Positions 19,045 to 29,410 of a DNA stretch of 64,000 bases are shown here, piece by piece. A program made the translations under genes and the position numbers. Below the pieces are notes generated by a model. It had not been told where the DNA came from. It ran no database searches and saw nothing but the letters and a program-made list of their open reading frames with translations. The first letter of the stretch is position 1; each line of letters begins with the position of its first letter. Source of the DNA: Rhipicephalus microplus (lineage: Eukaryota; Arthropoda; Arachnida; Ixodida; Ixodidae); assembly GCF_043290135.1 (NCBI RefSeq), contig NC_134701.1, forward strand, positions 61,707,502 to 61,771,501, in the 5' to 3' direction.

Positions 19045-20058
19045 TTGCCCGCAGCTTCCCTCGGGGGAACACTGAGGAGGATGCGGAGCATATAATTGGT
19101 TAACGGGGTGTTCAAGTGCGACTTACTTGGGTCGATGGCTAAATTGGTTAACGTGGTTGTGAAATGGGGTGTTAAATTGCGACTTACTTGGGTCGCTGGC
19201 TAAATTGGTTAACGTGGTTGTAGGAGGGGTGTTAAATGAGTGAACGCGTACGACACGTATGCGAAAGGGCGGTGTTTATTTATTGCGACGAACTTTGAGC
19301 ACGATGGCTTTTTGGTCGGTAAAGTGATCGGGATCGGCCTCTCGTCGCCGACGCTTGCACTCGGCTTCCCGTTTTCGAAAGTCCGGGTCCTCTTGTCGAC
19401 GCTTACGTTTCAAAGCGGCCGAATCCGGTGCTGCTGCTCGACGCTGACGTCTCTCAGCGGCTTCACGTTCTCTAAGTTGAGCATTTTCCGCTCGACGCCG
19501 ACGTTTACGTTCGGCGTCGCGAGCTCTTCTCCGCGCTGCCTTGTCTTCGGACGACGACTTGGTTGCGGTTCCGCCAACACTTTGGCCGGCGCTGGTCGAA
19601 AGGACGTCGATCATTGCGACCTCGGACGTCGACGCGCCGTACAAACCAACCGACGAGCGGCAACTGAGCGAGCGAGCACCGACCTTGAGTATATATACAG
19701 CGCGACGGCGCATGCACTGTCAGCTGTCGAATGTTCGAGAAGGGGGAGAAGCGCAACGGCGCATGCGCGCGCGTCAGCTGCCGATGTTCTCGAAGCGCGA
19801 CGGCGCATGCGCGCGCGTCAGCTGCCGATGTTCTCGAAGCGTGATGGCGCATGCGCGCTACATTATAGAGCTAGCGAATGTTCGTGAAGAGGAGAAGCGC
19901 ACGCGGTGTGTAGAGGAGGAAGGGTGCACAGATGGTGGAGGAGTGAAGCGCGCGCGGTGTGTAGAGGAGGAAGGGATGCACAGATGGTGGAAGAAGAAGG
20001 AGGAAGCTTGCGGACGGCGCCGCACTACAAGCCTCGAGTATTAGATGCTCCGCATCTA
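19045..20058. mobile_element. Non-autonomous 1 kb insert in integrase of B
   Basis: It separates RLRNR from FFWPG of the integrase, so both edges are fixed to within a few bases. GATGCGGAGCAT near the left (19079) recurs inverted as ATGCTCCGCATC near the right (20045-20056). Inside are 50-base direct repeats around 19088-19230, repeated GGCGCATGCGCGCGCGTCAG units (19759-19825), two copies of a 60-base G-rich unit (19892-19995) and a 145-codon minus-strand frame. No transposase, so it would need enzymes in trans. Confidence 0.75.
19276..19713 (-). CDS. Basic repeat protein in the 1 kb insert (145 aa)
   Basis: The ATG on the minus strand at 19713 lies 13-20 bases downstream of a TATATATAC box (about 19689-19697 lies within the frame, so the promoter role is uncertain). 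Residues 57-140 consist of reiterated charged units: KAARRRARDAERKRRRRAE, then REAAERRQRRAAAPDSAAL, then RRQEDPDFRKREAECKRRRR. Such R/E/A/DP repeats are common in arthropod mobile DNA, but I do not know a function. No enzymatic motif is visible. The frame is intact to its stop. Confidence 0.45.
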   Translation of the reverse strand: MRRRAVYILKVGARSLSCRSSVGLYGASTSEVAMIDVLSTSAGQSVGGTATKSSSEDKAARRRARDAERKRRRRAENAQLREREAAERRQRRAAAPDSAALKRKRRQEDPDFRKREAECKRRRREADPDHFTDQKAIVLKVRRNK

Positions 20059-22106
20059 AAACCCTATTTCGAAGGCGATCGTAGGTTTTATGGTAACCAA
20101 GGTGACCAGCAGTCGAATGGTCATGAAGCGCTCTGAGGACTTCGTACCGAAGCGATCGGGGTAGAACGGGAACCCAGCGCTGACCGTCAGGATGGTAAAT
20201 TTTGTGGTACAGCACCGAGTTGTCCAGCTTAAATTGCGAGAGTTGGCGACGGAGCCTTGCATTAGGTGGACGGGAACTGCCAGTGAGGTAGCCTATAATA
20301 CGTCGACAGTATGGGTCAGCCAACTGTCGAGAAGAAAAATCGTGGGGGTCGTCTGAAGGCAGCTGGTCCGTTGAGGCGAGAGAGGAAACCGCCGTAGACG
20401 TGGACTCCGAGGGCGTGTTGTGCAAATTGATTGCGGAAACCCCGAGTGGAGTCACTGGTAGTGGGCAGCGAGAAAGAGCGTCGGCGTCACTATGCTTCCC
20501 GCCACACTTGTATACGATCTCAAAATCATATTCTTGGAGGCGTCCCGACAAGTTCTTGAGTGTCGAAAGCCAACATAAAGCGTGGTGGTCGGTCACAATG
20601 GTGAAATGGCGGCCATGCAGATATGGACGAAATTTCTGTACTGACCAAACGATGGCGAGGCACTCCTGCTCGGTCATCGTGTAGTTCCTCTCGGCTGCGG
20701 AGAAGACGCGGCTGGCGTATGCAACGACTCGCTCTCGCGAAGAGTTGTCGCGTTGCAGGAGCGTGGCTCCTGAACCGCGGCCGCTAGCGTCTGTGTGCAC
20801 GAAGGTCGGTGCATCATCGTGAAAATTAAAAAGTACAGGGTCGGTCGTGCGGGCATTCTTCAACCTGTCGAACGCCGATTCACATTCTTGAGACCACTGA
20901 AAAAGCATACCGGAAGCAAATAGCTTATGAAGTGGTGCGGCTATGGAGGCAAAGTTTTGTATGAATCGCCGAAAGTAAGAGGCGAGACCAAGGAAACTTC
21001 GCAAGTCTTTCGGTTTGTCAGGGCGAGGGAAGCGAAGCACTGCAGCAGTTTTATCAGGGTCTGGACGAATTCCGTCCTTGCTCACAACATGACCGAGTAC
21101 CTTGATAGATCTGCTGGGGAAATGGCACTTTTTGGTGTTAATTTGAAGACCAGCGCCCGCAAGACAAGTCAGGACCTCGTCCAAGCGTTGCAGATGTTGA
21201 GGAAACGTCGATGAAAAGACAACAATGTCATCGAGGTAACATAGGCAAGTCATCCATTTCAGGCCACGCAGCACGGTGTCAATCATGCGCTCAAAAGTTG
21301 CGGGCGCATTGCATAGACCGAACGGCATAACATTGAATTTGTATAGGCCGTCCGGGGTTGCAAACGCAGTTTTTTTCTTTATCATCTTCGTGCATGGGGA
21401 TTTGCCAATAGCCGGAACGCAAGTCGAGGCTCGAAAAGTATTTAGCACCCTGTAAGGAATTTAGGGCGTCGTCGATGCGTGGCATAGAGTATACGTCCTT
21501 CCTAGTGATCTTATTGAGCGCTAGGTAATCGACACAAAATCATACGAAACCGTCTTTTTTACGCACCAGAACGATGGGCGACGACCAAGGACTTATTGAG
21601 GGTCGGATTATCTCCCGTTGGAGCATATCGTCTACGTTTTCTTCAATGATTTTTGGCTAGAGAGACGCGGTACGGACGGCGGTGCACAATGGATGTTCCT
21701 CGGTCTGAATACGATGTGCTGTAGCGGTTGTCTGACCCAGGGTGGATGAATGAACGTCAAAGGAGTTTGCATGCTTTTCCAACAAATCAAGCAGCTGCTG
21801 CTTCTGTGAGTCTGTCAAGTATTTGTTGATGGCTGCTGTAAAGGCCGAGGAAGCAGCATGATCTGCAGGAGGGCCTTTAGAGGAGACAGGGGTAAGAGGC
21901 ACAACGCGCAAAGGCTGCAGATCGGCAACGCAGGCGAAAGTAGTGCCCCGTGGCAGTAAAATTTTATCTTGTGTTGTGTTGGTAGCAGCAAGCACAGTTG
22001 ATTCATTGTTGAAGCGAGCCACACCTGATGCGAGAGCTATGCCTTTATTAAGGCAACGCGGTGACGGAGTGACCAAAATGTCACCAGAGTCGACGTCGTT
22101 GGACAA
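20059..22106 (-). pseudogene. Reverse transcriptase and RNase H of element B
   Basis: The frame down from 21448 is open for nearly the whole domain: [33 protein letters not shown], then RNase H with FVHTDASGRGSGATLLQRD, NYTMTEQECLAIVWSVQKF and KHSDADALSRCPLPV, then GHLGYHKTYDRL of integrase. Upstream pieces 21291-21485 (MPRIDDALNSLQGAKYFSSL) and 21657-22106 (linker, VDSGDILVTPSPRCLN) are shifted or stopped. A one-base difference in a T run near 21372 breaks the frame. Confidence 0.9.
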
Positions 22107-22124
22107 AACTGTAACTAATTGATG

Positions 22125-22529
22125 TTAGTTTGGTGGTAACTCGATGTCTACAGCAGCGATGAGTCGAAGTGGCCTGTAGGCTTCGTCGTTGAGCAAGTGG
22201 TCCGTGTCAGTAAGATGGACGACACGTTGTGCACAGCAAATAGCCGCAGAAGCAGAGGAAAGAAAGTCCCAGCCTAAAATGAGTTCATGTGAGCACGGGG
22301 ATAGCACAACAAATTCTATATGATGAAGAATTTCGTCGATTAGTACACGGGCAGTATAGAGAGCGGAAGGGCGAATCATTGTTCTCTGGGCTGTAACCAG
22401 TGTCGGTCCATCATAAGGCATCGTGACTTTTCGAAGACGGGCACACAAATCAGCACGAATAACAGAAAACGCAGCCCCAGTGTCCACCAAAGCATCAACG
22501 TCCACTCCCTCAACTGTGACCGAAATCAT
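22125..22529 (-). pseudogene. Protease of element B
   Basis: Retropepsin with VDVDALVDTGAAFSVIRADL (DTGA active site) and HELILGWDFLSSASA (ILGWDF flap-side motif). It starts in the minus-one frame relative to gag and ends at a TAA at 22125, 18 bases before the next in-frame open stretch. In C and A the corresponding linker is continuous at this point, so the stop is probably a lesion. Confidence 0.85.
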
Positions 22530-22570
22530 ATTGTAGGGGCGCGCTGGAGGAATCGGAGTCCCGAGTTGGA

Positions 22571-22610
22571 ATGCAGTTTGTCCTCCAAAAACTGCATCGC
22601 TTAGTTTTCC
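22571..22610 (-). promoter_or_regulatory. Candidate minus-one frameshift signal, element B
   Basis: On the element strand GGAAAAC sits in gag phase as G GAA AAC directly before the gag stop TAA. After a six-base spacer comes a stem of nine perfect pairs, ATGCAGTTT with AAACTGCAT, and a nine-base loop. The same arrangement recurs in A and C. Confidence 0.6.
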
Positions 22611-23936
22611 GGACGCCGATCAGAAGTAAGGGAAGCAGGCTGAAGAGGAGAAGAGGAGCGACGGTAAGGCGACGGTGAACGGCGTCGGGTTGATCGGTGA
22701 CTACTGCGCAGTTCACCCGATGCTGGCAGAGATGGAGACCGACGCGGCGCTGACGAATAACGGCGGCCCTGGTACAAGGCTCCTGCGGTATAGTCCCGTT
22801 CGCGTATGTCATACCCTCGGCGCTCGTCTTGCTGGCGCTTGCGGCAAAAGCGCGAAATGTGACCGCGATAGCCGCAATAATAGCACGTAGACCGAGTCGA
22901 TCGATAAGGAGGGTAGTAGCTTGCGCTAACTGCACCGGGAGAGAGAGCAGTCAGAGGGACAGATGGCGGCTAAGGCGGTGGTGATGAAAAGCTCGTAGGA
23001 AAGCTTGTGGGAGGTGCGGCAGCAACCGACGCGTACGTTCGTGGCGGGGACGTCGAGCTGACGGTGCCTGGTGGCGCGGCGGTGGGGTGCGGGAACGATG
23101 GGAGAGTACGAGAGACAGTGGGCTGCAGGTTGGTCATGTGGGTCACGGACGTGAGCTTTTCCCTGATGACATCCCGTAATGATGTTGAAAAAGACTGAAT
23201 GGGACACACTGAAGGTAGTGTGAATCCCATTAATTCTAATTCTTCGCGTATAATCCCCCTTATCATGTCTCGAAGGTATGGATCAGTCGTAATACGGGCC
23301 GCGTCACTGTCTGGTTGTAGGCGCATAGACTCAAGTTCTTCTAGGCGCTGACAGGTTGTCGCAACGTCAGCAACGGTGGCCGGATTCTGGATTACAAGGG
23401 CATTGAATGCGACGGGTACCATTCCCTTAAGAAGCTGGCGCACCTTGTCTGATTCTGTCATTGGTGTGTCAACCCTGCGGCAAAGTGAAAGAACATCCTC
23501 AATGTAGGATGTATACGACTCCCCGATGTGTTGTTTCCGAGTCGCGAGAGCTTTCTATGCGTGAACCGAACGAACAGCCGGTGTGCCAAAGACATGGTGA
23601 AGCTGATCTTTGAAGGCTGATCAGTCGGGGATGTCGATGAAGTGGTTGAGGAACCTCGTCTTCGCGACACCCGTGAGGTAGAATGACACGTGAGCGAGTT
23701 TGTAGGTGTTATCCCACCGGTTAGCAGCACCGACACGTTCGAAATCATTCAGCCATTCCTCCAAACCTTCCCCGCGCATACCAGCGAAGCGATGGGGCTC
23801 ACGCTGGAGGCTGTTGATGACGTGCGAAGGCGCGGCACGCGGTTATGGAGTGGGAACGGCTGCAGCACCGGCCTCATCTTGGTGCGACCTATTTCCGGAC
23901 ACCTGGCCCAAGCGGCGACCTGAACGTAGCTCCAGG
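22598..23936 (-). pseudogene. Gag of element B
   Basis: Capsid in broken frames: EGLEEWLNDFERVGAANRW, then VSFYLTGVAKTRFLNHF, a stop, and 22970-23461 with MTESDKVRQLLKGMVPVAFN and RGIIREELELMGF. The zinc knuckle CYYCGYRGHISRFCRKR lies near 22820-22890. Gag ends PEN then TAA, within GGAAAACTAA (complement of 22601-22610), followed by a 9-bp hairpin. The protease lies in the minus-one frame. Confidence 0.82.
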
Positions 23937-23971
23937 GGGTAGAGTGGTCGAGAGGATGGCGGGGGATCTAA

Positions 23972-23986
23972 CAGCACGCTCCACCA
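23972..23986 (-). other. Primer-binding site of element B
   Basis: The element strand reads TGGTGGAGCGTGCTG four bases inside the 5' LTR, the same core as in A, D and G. Confidence 0.8.
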
Positions 23987-23990
23987 CTTA

Positions 23991-24158
23991 TGAAGTCTTG
24001 GTTTGGATTACCTTTTATTAGGCCCAAGGAACCGGCAGCCGACAGCGATGAATGAGCCAAGATGATGATGCTACGCGAGAACAATGAGGATGCATGAGCC
24101 ACACATGATAATGATGATAATGTACCGGTGAAGAGGATGCGTATACTAAATGCCCAAA
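23991..24158 (-). repeat. 5' LTR of element B
   Basis: Partner of 17711-17883. Its terminal TG has decayed (GCCCAAA on the plus strand against GCCCACA). Confidence 0.9.
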
Positions 24159-24162
24159 ATAT

Positions 24163-24289
24163 TATGAGCATTATTCATAAGCATCATCTTACCATATGTA
24201 CATACTCATCATCATCAGTCTGACCTGTGTTGAGGGGGAGAGGCTCGGCAAGTAAAAGAGGTGTCTTGCAGCCAAAACGTTGCCTTACA
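24163..24289 (+). repeat. 5' LTR of element C
   Basis: Matches 34087-34213 over its whole 127 bases with about ten differences. It ends GCCTTACA. The sequence two bases beyond (TGATGAAGAGTGCT) is a mutated form of the shared primer-binding site. Confidence 0.85.
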
Positions 24290-24412
24290 AGTGATGAAGA
24301 GTGCTTTCCGATACCCTGGTCCTCTCCCTGCAGCGCTTTTTCATTATCTTCGACTACCAACCATCTCTGGAGCTCCGGTCGATCGCCGTCTGTGCAGTCA
24401 GCCCACGGTCAT

Positions 24413-25366
24413 GTCGCAAGACGAGCACAACAACACGGCTCCATCCACCCCGCCTGCACCCCCCGGCATGCCTTCTTGGACTGTCACCGCCCCTCAAAAA
24501 GATCCCCCGATGTTCTCCGGCCTTCGCAGTGAAGACGTTGAAGACTGGTTGGATGAGTACGACCGTGTGAGTGCGTTTAACTATTGGCATGATTCTGTGA
24601 AGCTGTCCCGTGTACCTTTCTACCTGACGGGTGTCGCTAAGACATGGTTTCTCAACCATCAGCTGGATTTCCCAGACTGGATTTCATCAGTACGTGTCAG
24701 CGACTCGATGACCTTCAACTTATACGTTTGCAACCTGAAACAGCAGATATCAGGCCAACGCATGACGGTGAGATCCGTGCGTTGATACGGTCTATGATCC
24801 GCGAGGCGCTGCAACTCCAAGCCACCTCGTCATCTTATGAGCTCCGCATGACGCCTTCTACAGGCAGCCTCCGGAACATTGTGAGGGAGGAACTAGCGTC
24901 CATGACGTGTGAGCAAGTCCCGAGCTCGCATACCACTCCAAAGCCGACGTACGCTCAGGTGGTTGCAGCGTCACCTCCTCAGCAATCACCGCAGTATGGG
25001 TCAACTATGCAGCCTTCACTGAATGTCCTTGCCCAAAGAGCAACGCCTCCTCAGTTTCAAGCCTGGCATCCATCTCGACCTATTTGCTATTATTGCGGAA
25101 TACGCGGCCACATCTCACGGTTCTGTCGTCGACGTCAACAAGACGAAAGGCGTGGCTATGGTGACTACGAGAGGGATGAGTTTGCCCCCTCTCCACAACA
25201 TCGTCACCCATACCAACTTTACCAACGCCGCTCACCCTCTCCACAGCACTTCGATGCAGCCAGTACCTTCCGCTCCTCGCGCCGTCGCTCCCCATCACCT
25301 ATGCGCCGTTCCTCGTCACCACTTGTTCCGGCTACCACGGCGTCTAATCATCGCCCGGAAAACTAA
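24413..25366 (+). pseudogene. Gag of element C
   Basis: ATG at 24413 opens MSQDEHNNTAPSTPP, then MFSGLRSEDVEDWLDEYDRV and LTGVAKTWFLNHQLDFPDW. The middle of the capsid (roughly 100 codons compared with A) is deleted near 24685. The frame at 24644-25366 continues with IRSMIREALQLQA and the zinc knuckle CYYCGIRGHISRFCRRRQ, and ends PEN then TAA inside GGAAAACTAA (25357-25366). Confidence 0.85.
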
Positions 25367-25395
25367 ACAGTGCAGCTTCAGGAGGGAAAGCTGAA
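25357..25395 (+). promoter_or_regulatory. Candidate minus-one frameshift signal, element C
   Basis: GGAAAAC directly before the gag stop TAA, then after nine bases a short stem CAGCTT/AAGCTG. A weaker hairpin than in B, in a decayed copy. The minus-one frame reads RKTKQCSF and then meets a stop. Confidence 0.4.
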
Positions 25396-25429
25396 TTTGG
25401 CGAACTGCATCGAACTCCTCCGGAACGCC

Positions 25430-25545
25430 CCTCAAATGTACTTTCAGTGTGTGTTGAGGGTATATGGACTGAAGCCTTGGTGGAAACAGGTACATCGCTC
25501 TCAGTTATTAGTGTAGACTTGTGTTCCCGTTTGCGCAAAGTGAAG
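25430..25545 (+). pseudogene. Protease of element C, first half
   Basis: Reads LSVCVEGIWTEALVETG then TSLSVISVDLCSRLRKVK. The catalytic Asp of DTG is Glu here (GAA for GAC/GAT), which should abolish activity. The frame is cut after RKVK by the LINE. It resumes at 29421 with TPYDGPPL. Confidence 0.8.
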
Positions 25546-25716
25546 CTCGGTGTTTGCGCTCTGTGGGCTCGATGGCTGTGCCACGACGCAGTCTAATCCA
25601 CTTCTGTTCGTGATGCAGGTCAGTAATCATCACTGTATTTTGCTAAAAAAACAAGCAACCGATGCCTTGTTCAGCTACCGAGCCCCCAGTGCTGTGTTTG
25701 CATTATTTCTGATTGT

Positions 25717-26472
25717 ATGAACATTGTGTTTTCTCTGCTGTTACTGTTGGGTGGAGATATTGAAACTAACCCTGGTCCGACCACCCTTGAGCAAATAATG
25801 ACTGAACTAAAAAGCTTGTCTTCCGGTCAATCCCAGCTCATTAGCGATGTACAAATCCTAAAAAGCCAGCTCTCTACCACTGATAAAGCCATTTCTGAAC
25901 TTGGCAAGAGAATCGACAGTCTAGAATCCCACTACAGTAGTGTCGATACACTCCGATCCGATCTTGACGCCATGGCCACTGCCACCTCCCAGACAGCTAC
26001 CCAGGTCTCTGTACTGGAGGCTCGACTGGACGACGCGGAGAATCGTTCCAGACGAAACAACTTGTTGTTTTACGGCCTAGCGGACGACAAGCCATCCGAA
26101 ACGTATGCGCAGTCTGAGGAGCGTATTACTGGGTTTTGTAGGGACCACCTAAAAATAACTGTCGAATCCAAGGATGTCGAGCGTGCCCACCGTCTTGGCC
26201 GCCACTCGCAAGGCCGGTGTCGGCCTATTATAGTGCAGTTTACATCCTTCAAAACCAAGGAAGCCGTCCTTGCTAAGGGCCCTCAGCTTAAACATACAGA
26301 GTTTAGCATCGGGGAGGATTTCTCGCATCGGGTCCGGAACGCACGGAAGCACCTACTGGCTTTTGCTAAAGTAAAATCAGGTCCCTTCCTCTTACGGTAT
26401 AAGACCCTGTTTATGGGCTCCAAACGATACGTATTTAACGAGGCAACTGAAAATGTAGAAGAAAGCTCGTAG
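25717..26472 (+). CDS. LINE ORF1 protein with N-terminal 2A-like motif
   Basis: 251 codons from ATG 25717. Residues 3-11 are hydrophobic (signal-like), followed by GDIETNPGP (residues 13-21), which matches the 2A consensus D-x-E-x-N-P-G-P. Ribosome skipping would fall between Gly20 and Pro21. Residues about 25-110 are a coiled coil (QLISDVQILKSQLS, LGKRIDSLE, VSVLEARLDDAENRSRR). Residues 112-245 resemble an L1-ORF1/transposase-22 RNA-binding region (RNNLLFYGL, VERAHRLGR, RPIIVQF, IGEDFSHRVRNARK). It should coat LINE RNA. It ends at a TAG that is in frame with ORF2. Confidence 0.88.
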   Translation: MNIVFSLLLLLGGDIETNPGPTTLEQIMTELKSLSSGQSQLISDVQILKSQLSTTDKAISELGKRIDSLESHYSSVDTLRSDLDAMATATSQTATQVSVLEARLDDAENRSRRNNLLFYGLADDKPSETYAQSEERITGFCRDHLKITVESKDVERAHRLGRHSQGRCRPIIVQFTSFKTKEAVLAKGPQLKHTEFSIGEDFSHRVRNARKHLLAFAKVKSGPFLLRYKTLFMGSKRYVFNEATENVEESS

Positions 26473-26478
26473 CAGTTG
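26464..26478 (+). promoter_or_regulatory. Single in-frame UAG between LINE ORF1 and ORF2
   Basis: The sequence is AGC TCG TAG CAG TTG. ORF1 and ORF2 share one frame and only this stop divides them. UAG followed by CAG UUG is close to the readthrough context UAG CAR YYA, differing at the last base. Confidence 0.6.
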
Positions 26479-29319
26479 CCTTCACGCCCCAGATCTTCTA
26501 ATTGTCCCGTCTTTGGTCACAAAGCCAATCTTTCTTTTTCGGTCATTTTCACCAACATACGTAGCTATCTTTCCAAACGAGACCACGTGTCCGACCTTGT
26601 ATCTTCATCTAACAGCAGCCTACTTATACTAACTGAAACGTGGTTGACCTCTGACGTCACCGACAGCGAAATTTTGACCGACTTGCCTCACTTTAATCTT
26701 TTTCGAAAAGATCGTCCCGGAACCCGGGGCGGTGGCGTCCTGATTGCTACTAACGAACAACTTTCATGCTCCCTTATAAACATTGATTCCGACCTAGAAA
26801 TATTGTGGTTGCTTTTTCGTTCCGTACCACATTCCGTACTATTAGGTGTTTGTTATAGGCCTCCCAAAAGTAGCCCGGATTTCGCGCGCCAGCTTAATGG
26901 TATTTTAGCCGAACTTACGACCAAATACCCAAATGCTCACATCCTCCTCCTGGGGGACTTCAATTTTCCTAACATTGATTGGTGTAATCTAACTTCATCA
27001 GCACCCAATGCTAAGGAGGCCAACGATTTCCTTGATGTTTGCCTCAACTTTAATCTCACTCAGTTGATAACACAACCTACACGTGTTTCTCGAGATACTG
27101 CTAACATTCTTGACCTAATCTTAACAACTGATCCTGAGAGCCTTTCTTCTATAACATATCTTAATGAAATAAGTGACCATAAGGTCATTCACGCTAATTT
27201 TACCTTCGTTCCTCAAATGCGCCAAGCCTGCACTAAAACTATTAGGTTATATGACAAGGGTAACTACGCGGCCATCACCCGAGAACTTGAAGTTTTTCTT
27301 CCGACGTTCCGTGATGGCTTCTGGGAGCGACCCATTAACGATAACTGGTTAATCTTCAAAAACAAGTTAAACCAGCTAGCTGACCAATTTATCCCTAAAA
27401 TAAGCTTTCGTCCCACCCGCCAAAAACCTTGGTTTACTAAAACATTAAAAAGGCTTGAAAATAAGAAGAAACGCCTCTTTCGGGCTGCGAAGAATAAAAA
27501 CACTGATTCTGCATGGGAAAAATACAAGGTTGCCGAAAAAGCATATTTAAGTGAAGTGCGCAACGCCAAGTACTCATTTTTTCATACGGAACTTCCGAAA
27601 ATTCTTGCTGATTCACCGAAGCGTTTCTGGCAAATAATAAACCCTCCTAACACGCCCCCCATCACCCTTACTAATGATACTTGTCAAGAATTAAGTTGTT
27701 CAGAATGTGCCAATATATTCAATGCCGCCTTTTCGTCTGTGTTTACGAATGAATCTGACCCCGTTGAAACAGAATTAGTCTCTGTTAATCTGCCTGAAAT
27801 GCCACCCTTTAACATAGGTTTCAATGGTATCCTGTCTTTAATAGAAAAAATGAAACTCTCATCCTCGGCGGGTACCGACGAAATTACATCCAAGCTGTTA
27901 AAGAACACAAAGCACATATCAGCCGAGTTTTTGTTTTTGATGTTTTCCCATTCACTTTCCTCAGGTATTCTGCCTCTCGACTGGAAGTGTGGGAAGGTCA
28001 TTCCGGTTCACAAGACAGGTAAAAGAGACTGCCCGTTAAATTATCGCCCCATATCATTAACCAGTGTATGTTGCAAACTCATGGAACATGTCATATACAC
28101 TCATATCATGCCTTTTCTTGATTCTAACAATTTTTTTCATTCCTCTCAACACGGATTTCGAAAAGGCCGCTCATGCGAAACCCAACTAGCCCTTTTCCTT
28201 CACGACCTGCATGCTAACCTTGATGGTAACCTCCAAACTGATGCTATTTTTCTTGACTTCACTAAAGCTTTCGACAAAGTTCCACACCAGCGCCTACTAA
28301 AAAAACTTTCTCAAATAAATCTACCAGCTGAACTTCTTAATTGGATTGCTCAATTTCTGACTAACCGCTCTCAGTTTGTTTTCGTTAACAACGTCAAATC
28401 TAACTCTCTTCCTGTTAGGTCTGGAGTGCCACAGGGATCTGTCCTTGGCCCGCTTTTGTTCCTAATCTACATTAACGACTTACCTAACAATTTATCCTGC
28501 AACCTTCGTATGTTTGCAGATGATTGTGTCATCTACCGCAAAATAACCAACACTTTTGATCAAGCAGCACTACAGAATGACCTTAATGAAGTATTAAACT
28601 GGTGTGACCATTGGCTTATGACCCTTAATCCTAACAAATGCAAATTAGTTTCCTTCCACCGCCGCAAAAACCCACTCCAATTTTCCTATGAAATTGCTAA
28701 CATACCAGTCGAAACAGCCGTATCCTATAAGTATCTTGGTGTAACATTAACCCCTGATCTTTCCTGGCGAACGCATATCACTAACATGATTTCATCAGCC
28801 AACCGATCATTAGGATTCCTAAAACGTCACCTACGTCACTCACAGTATCACGTTCGTCTTCTGGCCTATCAGTCGCTAATCCGGTCCAAACTTGAATACG
28901 CATCACCCATCTGGAGCCCTCACCAAGTTTATCTGATCAACGCTATCGAAGCAGTTCAAAATCGTGCCGCTCGCTTCATTCATTCTTCTTATTCTTACGA
29001 TGTCAGTGTTTCATCTCTTAAAAATGAATCCGGTCTATTAAGTCTTTCACTTCGCCGCAGAATTGCTACGTTGTCACTGTACCACAAGTTGTATCACAGC
29101 TCACTCCACCAACCACCTTACATCGCTCCCGCCGCACGCATTTCTCCCCGCACTGGCCATCCACTTCAAGTCTTCCGACCCCGATCTGGCACCTCAACAT
29201 TTTCTGCATCATTTCTCTGCCGCACCGCCAAAGAATGGAATGACCTTCCCCACGATGTTGTTTCAATAACCTGTCCATCACGTTTTATTCAAAGTGTGTC
29301 AATGCATCTGCAATGTTAA
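26476..29319 (+). CDS. LINE ORF2: endonuclease and reverse transcriptase
   Basis: 947 codons with no internal stop. The APE-type endonuclease starts at once ([22 protein letters not shown] near residue 55, [13 protein letters not shown] near 157, SDHKVIH at 233). The reverse transcriptase spans about 490-800 with [59 protein letters not shown] and FADD at 680-683. The C-terminus ([21 protein letters not shown]) is typical of CR1/Jockey-group LINEs and lacks RNase H. The first internal Met (MRQACTK, near residue 254) comes after the endonuclease, so translation probably depends on upstream ORF1, by readthrough or reinitiation at a non-AUG codon. Confidence 0.92.
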   Translation: MPSRPRSSNCPVFGHKANLSFSVIFTNIRSYLSKRDHVSDLVSSSNSSLLILTETWLTSDVTDSEILTDLPHFNLFRKDRPGTRGGGVLIATNEQLSCSLINIDSDLEILWLLFRSVPHSVLLGVCYRPPKSSPDFARQLNGILAELTTKYPNAHILLLGDFNFPNIDWCNLTSSAPNAKEANDFLDVCLNFNLTQLITQPTRVSRDTANILDLILTTDPESLSSITYLNEISDHKVIHANFTFVPQMRQACTKTIRLYDKGNYAAITRELEVFLPTFRDGFWERPINDNWLIFKNKLNQLADQFIPKISFRPTRQKPWFTKTLKRLENKKKRLFRAAKNKNTDSAWEKYKVAEKAYLSEVRNAKYSFFHTELPKILADSPKRFWQIINPPNTPPITLTNDTCQELSCSECANIFNAAFSSVFTNESDPVETELVSVNLPEMPPFNIGFNGILSLIEKMKLSSSAGTDEITSKLLKNTKHISAEFLFLMFSHSLSSGILPLDWKCGKVIPVHKTGKRDCPLNYRPISLTSVCCKLMEHVIYTHIMPFLDSNNFFHSSQHGFRKGRSCETQLALFLHDLHANLDGNLQTDAIFLDFTKAFDKVPHQRLLKKLSQINLPAELLNWIAQFLTNRSQFVFVNNVKSNSLPVRSGVPQGSVLGPLLFLIYINDLPNNLSCNLRMFADDCVIYRKITNTFDQAALQNDLNEVLNWCDHWLMTLNPNKCKLVSFHRRKNPLQFSYEIANIPVETAVSYKYLGVTLTPDLSWRTHITNMISSANRSLGFLKRHLRHSQYHVRLLAYQSLIRSKLEYASPIWSPHQVYLINAIEAVQNRAARFIHSSYSYDVSVSSLKNESGLLSLSLRRRIATLSLYHKLYHSSLHQPPYIAPAARISPRTGHPLQVFRPRSGTSTFSASFLCRTAKEWNDLPHDVVSITCPSRFIQSVSMHLQC

Positions 29320-29410
29320 CCTGTGGCTTTTGTATCTTTGTTGTACAACCCACCCCTTATGTAACACCCCCCTGCGGGGTCTTTAAGGAAATAAAGTAAA
29401 AGTGAAAGTG
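29320..29410 (+). other. LINE 3' untranslated region and AAAGTG tail
   Basis: About 70 bases with a CCCCTGCGGGG hairpin, AATAAAG at 29390, then tandem AAAGTG. The tail unit equals part of the target sequence AAAGTGAAG, so tail and duplication cannot be separated exactly. Confidence 0.75.

Larger units (their letters stand above)
17711..24158 (-). mobile_element. Gypsy element B (Mag-like), with two nested inserts
   Basis: Direct LTRs at 17711-17883 and 23991-24158 enclose gag, protease, reverse transcriptase-RNase H and integrase on the minus strand. The primer-binding site lies four bases inside the 5' LTR, and GTGTGGGGAATTGG precedes the 3' LTR as polypurine tract. ATATTA flanks both ends. 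The LTRs differ by about five substitutions plus small indels, so the copy is older than A. Integrase is interrupted by a LINE tail (18774-18890) and a roughly 1 kb insert (19045-20058). Confidence 0.9.
25546..29410 (+). mobile_element. Full-length two-ORF LINE (CR1/L2-like) in protease of C
   Basis: About 3.87 kb between AAAGTGAAG (25537-25545) and AAAGTGAAAG (29411-29420). Deleting it rejoins the gypsy protease. It has a 171-base leader, ORF1, ORF2 with endonuclease and reverse transcriptase, a short 3' region with CCCCCCTGCGGGG and AATAAAGT, and a tail of AAAGTG repeats that merges with the target duplication. Both ORFs are long and open, so the copy is recent and possibly active. Clade is by motif only. 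Confidence 0.9.

Noticed and set aside
19240..19887. 215-codon plus-strand frame
   Set aside because: Antisense shadow of the R/E/A repeat frame on the minus strand.
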